Positions 60,331-64,000 of a stretch of 64,000 nucleotides of DNA are shown one piece after another. Position 1 is the stretch's first letter; each line of letters starts with the position of its first letter. Position numbers and translations under genes: made by a program. The stretch comes from Nautilus pompilius. Taxonomy: Eukaryota; Mollusca; Cephalopoda; Nautilida; Nautilidae. Location of the stretch: assembly GCA_018389105.1 (NCBI GenBank), contig JACATO010000095.1, positions 1,423,501 through 1,487,500 of the forward strand, in the 5' to 3' direction. The notes under the pieces were generated by a model. It was not told the origin of the DNA. It searched no databases and worked only from the letters and a program-made list of their open reading frames with translations.

Positions 60331-63300
60331 TCTAAAAAAAATGTGGCTTTGTGGCTTTTTTTTGATGAAACACTTACCACAACCAGGAGTGATCTGATAC
60401 ATGGAACATCTGATTCTTCAAGGTTTTTTGCTAGAAAATGCATTTACATTAACAATAACATATTTAAAAGGCATTGAATTTCATTGCACATCTTGCATGG
60501 TAAAATAGGGAGAATGTGATCCATCATTGCTAGAGAATAAACCTTTCCATATGAGTAAATAGATGGGAATTAATTTTTCTGCTTGTAGATCTTATGTAGT
60601 TATACAATGTTCTCTTGTTTGAACTAGCACATATTAAAAATAAATAATCTGATCAGTTGTAGTTGACAAGTGACATGTGGTGTCAGGGTTTGGATGAGAT
60701 GTTATAATGTGCTTGGCCTGGAATGTTTTGTAAGGTTAAACATGAATTGCACAAATTGTACATATATGTTAATTTAATTTCCAGAATGAAATAACTTTTG
60801 TGTTAATTTTCTGTAAATTTAAGTGTATACAATGACAGATTCTGACAGAAAAGGTTGTGGGTTGTATTAATTCTTTCTCATCTTTTGTTATGCATTAAAG
60901 TTTATTGTAAATCTTAGTGATTAATACCTGCAATAAGTGAGAATCAATGATTAGATTATAAAATACACATTTCACTATATAAATTTTTGCTATAATTGCT
61001 TATGTGTATCTATAATTTCCAAGAATAGTATGGTAGTTAGAAAGGCATGTGTATTATATTAGAATAAGTGACAAAACTGCCATGAACTTTTGTGTGAATG
61101 GATCATACACAAGCAGGTAGAAGTGTATGAAATTGCAATTACATGTGTTTAAAACTAACTTAATTTCTGTTTGAATGCATCAATGCATTCATATTGGAAG
61201 CAGTTTTAAACATTTATGAGAATATGATAGAGTGAACATTGTTATAAAAGAGAAAAATGTTTAATAACAAAGATTTTTGTGAGACAACAAATGACTAACT
61301 GACTGGCTTCTTCAGAATAGAAACTTTTCTGTTTTTGTGTCCTTTTCAAGAAGAATTCAGTAATTGTGTTCTTTTTACGTCTATAGATGGCGCCATCACA
61401 ATTTGAAAATTGCTGAAATGGATTTCATTAGCATCTATAGCATTCTATTTATAGGGCATTTTGTTATGCAATGTCATGATAGTGGATAAAGTGTAATGTG
61501 TATGGTTAATGGCAAGTACAATGAGTTGAATAAACACAATTAGTTGTGTATGTAGACTTCTGTTGGTGTATGATGCAAACTACAGAAGCTACAAGGAAGC
61601 AGGAAGATTGTCAGCCTTCGCTTTCAAAACTATATACCCAAATAATTAGAAATTAGTTGAAAAGTAGGTATTTTATTATTCCAGAAAATCATAGGATGTT
61701 ACTTTATTCTCTAACTGCTAAGTTCTACTTGGTATACAATCTTTCTTTCTCTACTTTTATAATTTAAAGTCAAGTACACGCAGAAGCTTGGTGATTAGTT
61801 TCCAATAATTATGTCCATTATAGCCCATTCAAGACATACTGGAGCCAGTGTTGTAACCCAAACAACAGTTCTCATTATTATTGCCAACTTGGAAGATAAA
61901 TTTGACATTCAGTAAAATTTTTTTCACTCTGATTTTAAACAGAGATTTTAATAATCTTGATGTAGGGTACACAATGCTTTATTTTCAAAGGTTTGTTTGC
62001 AAAATAAACCTAGTATTCCCATCATTAAACTCTAAATTGAACATAAATTGAGACATTTTGGAACCTACTTTGAGATGTCATTAATTTTGTTTTCATTTGA
62101 AGATATCAGATCTGCCATTTGTAAATTACATTTGATTGATTGAAGAAAACTGTTTATTATGCTGATCCTCTAGTGTTTTTCTGTGTGCATACGTGCATGT
62201 TATTGTTTTACTGTTGCTTTTTGTTTGTGGTTATTTTGTAAAACCATATTTCACTGATTTGTGCAGCTTGGTCTAAAAGTTTTATTTTGTTATCCATTAG
62301 ATAACAATATTTACTTTTTCTTCATAATTTTAAAATTTCTTAGAAATTGTTTGATGTGTACATAAGCAGGTTCCACCAAAACTGATTTATCATGTCATTA
62401 TTGAGGTGATTCCTTAGCTAGGTTTATAAGCAAGAGTGATATGGCAAGGACTCAGCCCATTGTGAAGTGACAAAATTAAAGTAGTACAAATGTTGCTTTT
62501 TAAGGCCTGTTATCTGAAGTTTATTGGAAAACTAGAATCTAATCTCTTAGACTTTGGGAAGAAAGTGTACAAGTTTGATTTCTCTTTTAAGTAAAAAGAA
62601 AACTTTGGAAAAACGTTTTTATTTGTTAAGGAAAAAAATGTCATCTCTCTCCTTCCTTTTGCTATAATATTTGTTTAAATATTGATGATGGAAGTTAAGC
62701 GTGACAAATGCCTTTATACTTTGGCATATTTATAGTGGAAAGTGGAAGTTTAAAAAATTGTTAACATTTAAAACAGGATATCAGTATAAAAATGGAATTT
62801 GCTCATCTCTTGCTCTCTCTCTCTCTCTAGATGTATGCTACTTTAGATATTTAAAACAATAGCTTAATTATGCTTTTGGAATCTATAAAAAAGACAACAG
62901 TTAACAATAACATAAAATAAAAAAAATGTTAGTAACATTTTAAAGTGATATTAATAGAAAAAGCATTAGCAGAAGTCAAATGGTATTGAGAAAAAGCAGA
63001 AAAGGTATCTCTGCAAAAAAACAGCTTATGGAAACTTCCCTGATTTTCTTCTTTTTATATTTACATAGAAGATAGGTTAATTTTATCATATAAGATTAAA
63101 TTAAAATATGTTCTTGGTACTAATTTTTTTTGGAAGTTGGATTATTTTTTCCTTAAGAATTTGTGACCAGTTTATAGTTCATTCCAAATTGTTTTGATTA
63201 TGTTGTAGAAACAGAGAGGGACAGTTATTAATTGCTGCCTGAGATTACAGTAATTGGTATTTTATGCTTTTAAACAGTGTTTATTTGCTATACTTTTCCA

Positions 63301-64000
63301 CTATTAATTCATGTAAACATTTTCAGTTACCTAAGAGTTTAAAGCTTTGTATCATTAATTGCTATAATGCTATAAGTAGATGGTCAAAATGAAATTTGAC
63401 TTGAAGAAATCCATATTTTTTTAGAAATTATCTGATGAACTATTAAGGATTTTTATTTGCTCTTTAGAATCCTTATGAACAGTTTTGCAGAAATTTCTTG
63501 ATTTAGCTTTGTTTTTAAAAGAATCTTTCTGTGTTTGATGGCTGAGTTATATTATTCTCTTAATTCTCTGGCAGAACATGCTGACAATTTGTCACTGTTT
63601 TTCTTTTCTTCAGTAAAGGATGAGTAGTGACCAGACAAATATTATGCTCTTTTTTTTTTTCCATTCCTTTTTTACATTTAGCTTCAGGGTGAAAGAATAA
63701 AGAGGGTAGTTATTACTTTCTTTGTGGCTACAAGATGGTGTTTAGGCAGTAGACATTTTTTGTCACTTCTTGTGTAGTAAGCTTGGTAAAGGTTTCAGCA
63801 GGAACCATTTCTGTAACCTTCATGGTGGCAAGAACAATAGGATGCTGGTTGAGGGCTTTAACTACAGATGGTATTATATAACCTTTTATGAAGGGTCCAA
63901 ATTAGTGTTGTAACTCTTATAGCAGCAACAATGATTGGCTGTAGAGGGATGGTTTTAAGCAGCAGGATTAATGCTGCAAGCTTCCCAATAATCAGTGACT
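60331..64000. other. Intron-like AT-rich DNA to window end
   Basis: Contains the 60-bp fold-back and a TC run. The last 300 bp (about 63.7-64.0 kb) are slightly richer in G and C and repeat words like GCAGCAACAATG, but no exon was recognised. Confidence 0.4.
61381..61440. repeat. 60-bp palindromic fold-back
   Basis: CTATAGATG at 61381-61389 is the exact reverse complement of CATCTATAG at 61432-61440. Inside lies the 12-bp palindrome GATGGCGCCATC and a smaller one around GAAATGGATTTC. It could be a tiny MITE or part of transposon ends. Confidence 0.45.

Larger units (their letters stand above)
37961..64000 (+). other. Inferred long first intron (26 kb or more, open at window end)
   Basis: From the donor at 37961 to the end of the window no further coding exon was found. 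The sequence is AT-rich, CpG-poor after about 39.7 kb and loaded with decayed transposons. Long first introns after a signal-peptide exon are common in animal receptor and adhesion genes. Assigning all of this stretch to one intron is inference, because an unrecognised short exon could lie inside it. Confidence 0.4.

Overview
The window looks like animal nuclear DNA, from an invertebrate with a large, repeat-rich genome. There is no prokaryotic gene density, no operon and no long intact ORF. Instead there are microsatellites, SINE-like copies, decayed Tc1/mariner, pogo/Tigger, Merlin and LINE elements, a CpG-island promoter and what appears to be a very long first intron. A mollusc, perhaps a cephalopod, would fit, but nothing seen here proves the taxon.

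Layout. (1) About 1-22.6 kb is rich in CpG and has no confidently identified gene. It holds a 110-bp tandem duplication, a small inverted-repeat element, a minisatellite repeating TGACGTAA, a hammerhead-ribozyme-like motif, a CTCF-like site, about 570 bp of CA/CT repeat, two clusters of promoter-like motifs and a possible orphan terminal exon on the minus strand. It also holds dead copies of Tc1-like (about 13.3, 16.5 and 20.5 kb), Merlin/IS1595-like (about 15 kb) and CR1-like LINE (about 19.2 kb) elements. (2) About 22.7-36.4 kb is AT-rich and strongly CpG-depleted. It contains a LINE with a recognisable reverse-transcriptase HMDD box, a SINE remnant, a fold-back repeat and a mariner-like element with its inverted repeats. 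(3) About 36.5-38.4 kb is a CpG island with G-quadruplex-like tracts, TATA-like boxes, a GC-rich 5' leader and the one convincing gene start. That start is a short exon encoding a signal-peptide-like N-terminus, ending at a near-perfect splice donor. A 14-codon upstream ORF has a stop codon that overlaps the start codon (ATGA). (4) From about 39.7 kb to the end the sequence is again CpG-poor and AT-rich. I read this as the first intron of that gene, filled with CR1-like LINE ends, three related SINE-like copies, a 708-bp pogo/Tigger-type element with TA duplications, two more Tc1-like elements and a Tigger-type transposase remnant.

The only gene I can support with moderate confidence is the secreted or membrane protein starting at 37906, and its identity cannot be told from the signal peptide alone. 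All transposases are broken by stops and frameshifts, and two have lost the catalytic Glu. The most informative large-scale signal is the alternation of CpG-rich and CpG-depleted blocks, which may mark unmethylated intergenic/promoter DNA against methylated transcribed DNA. I found no convincing new multi-gene system.
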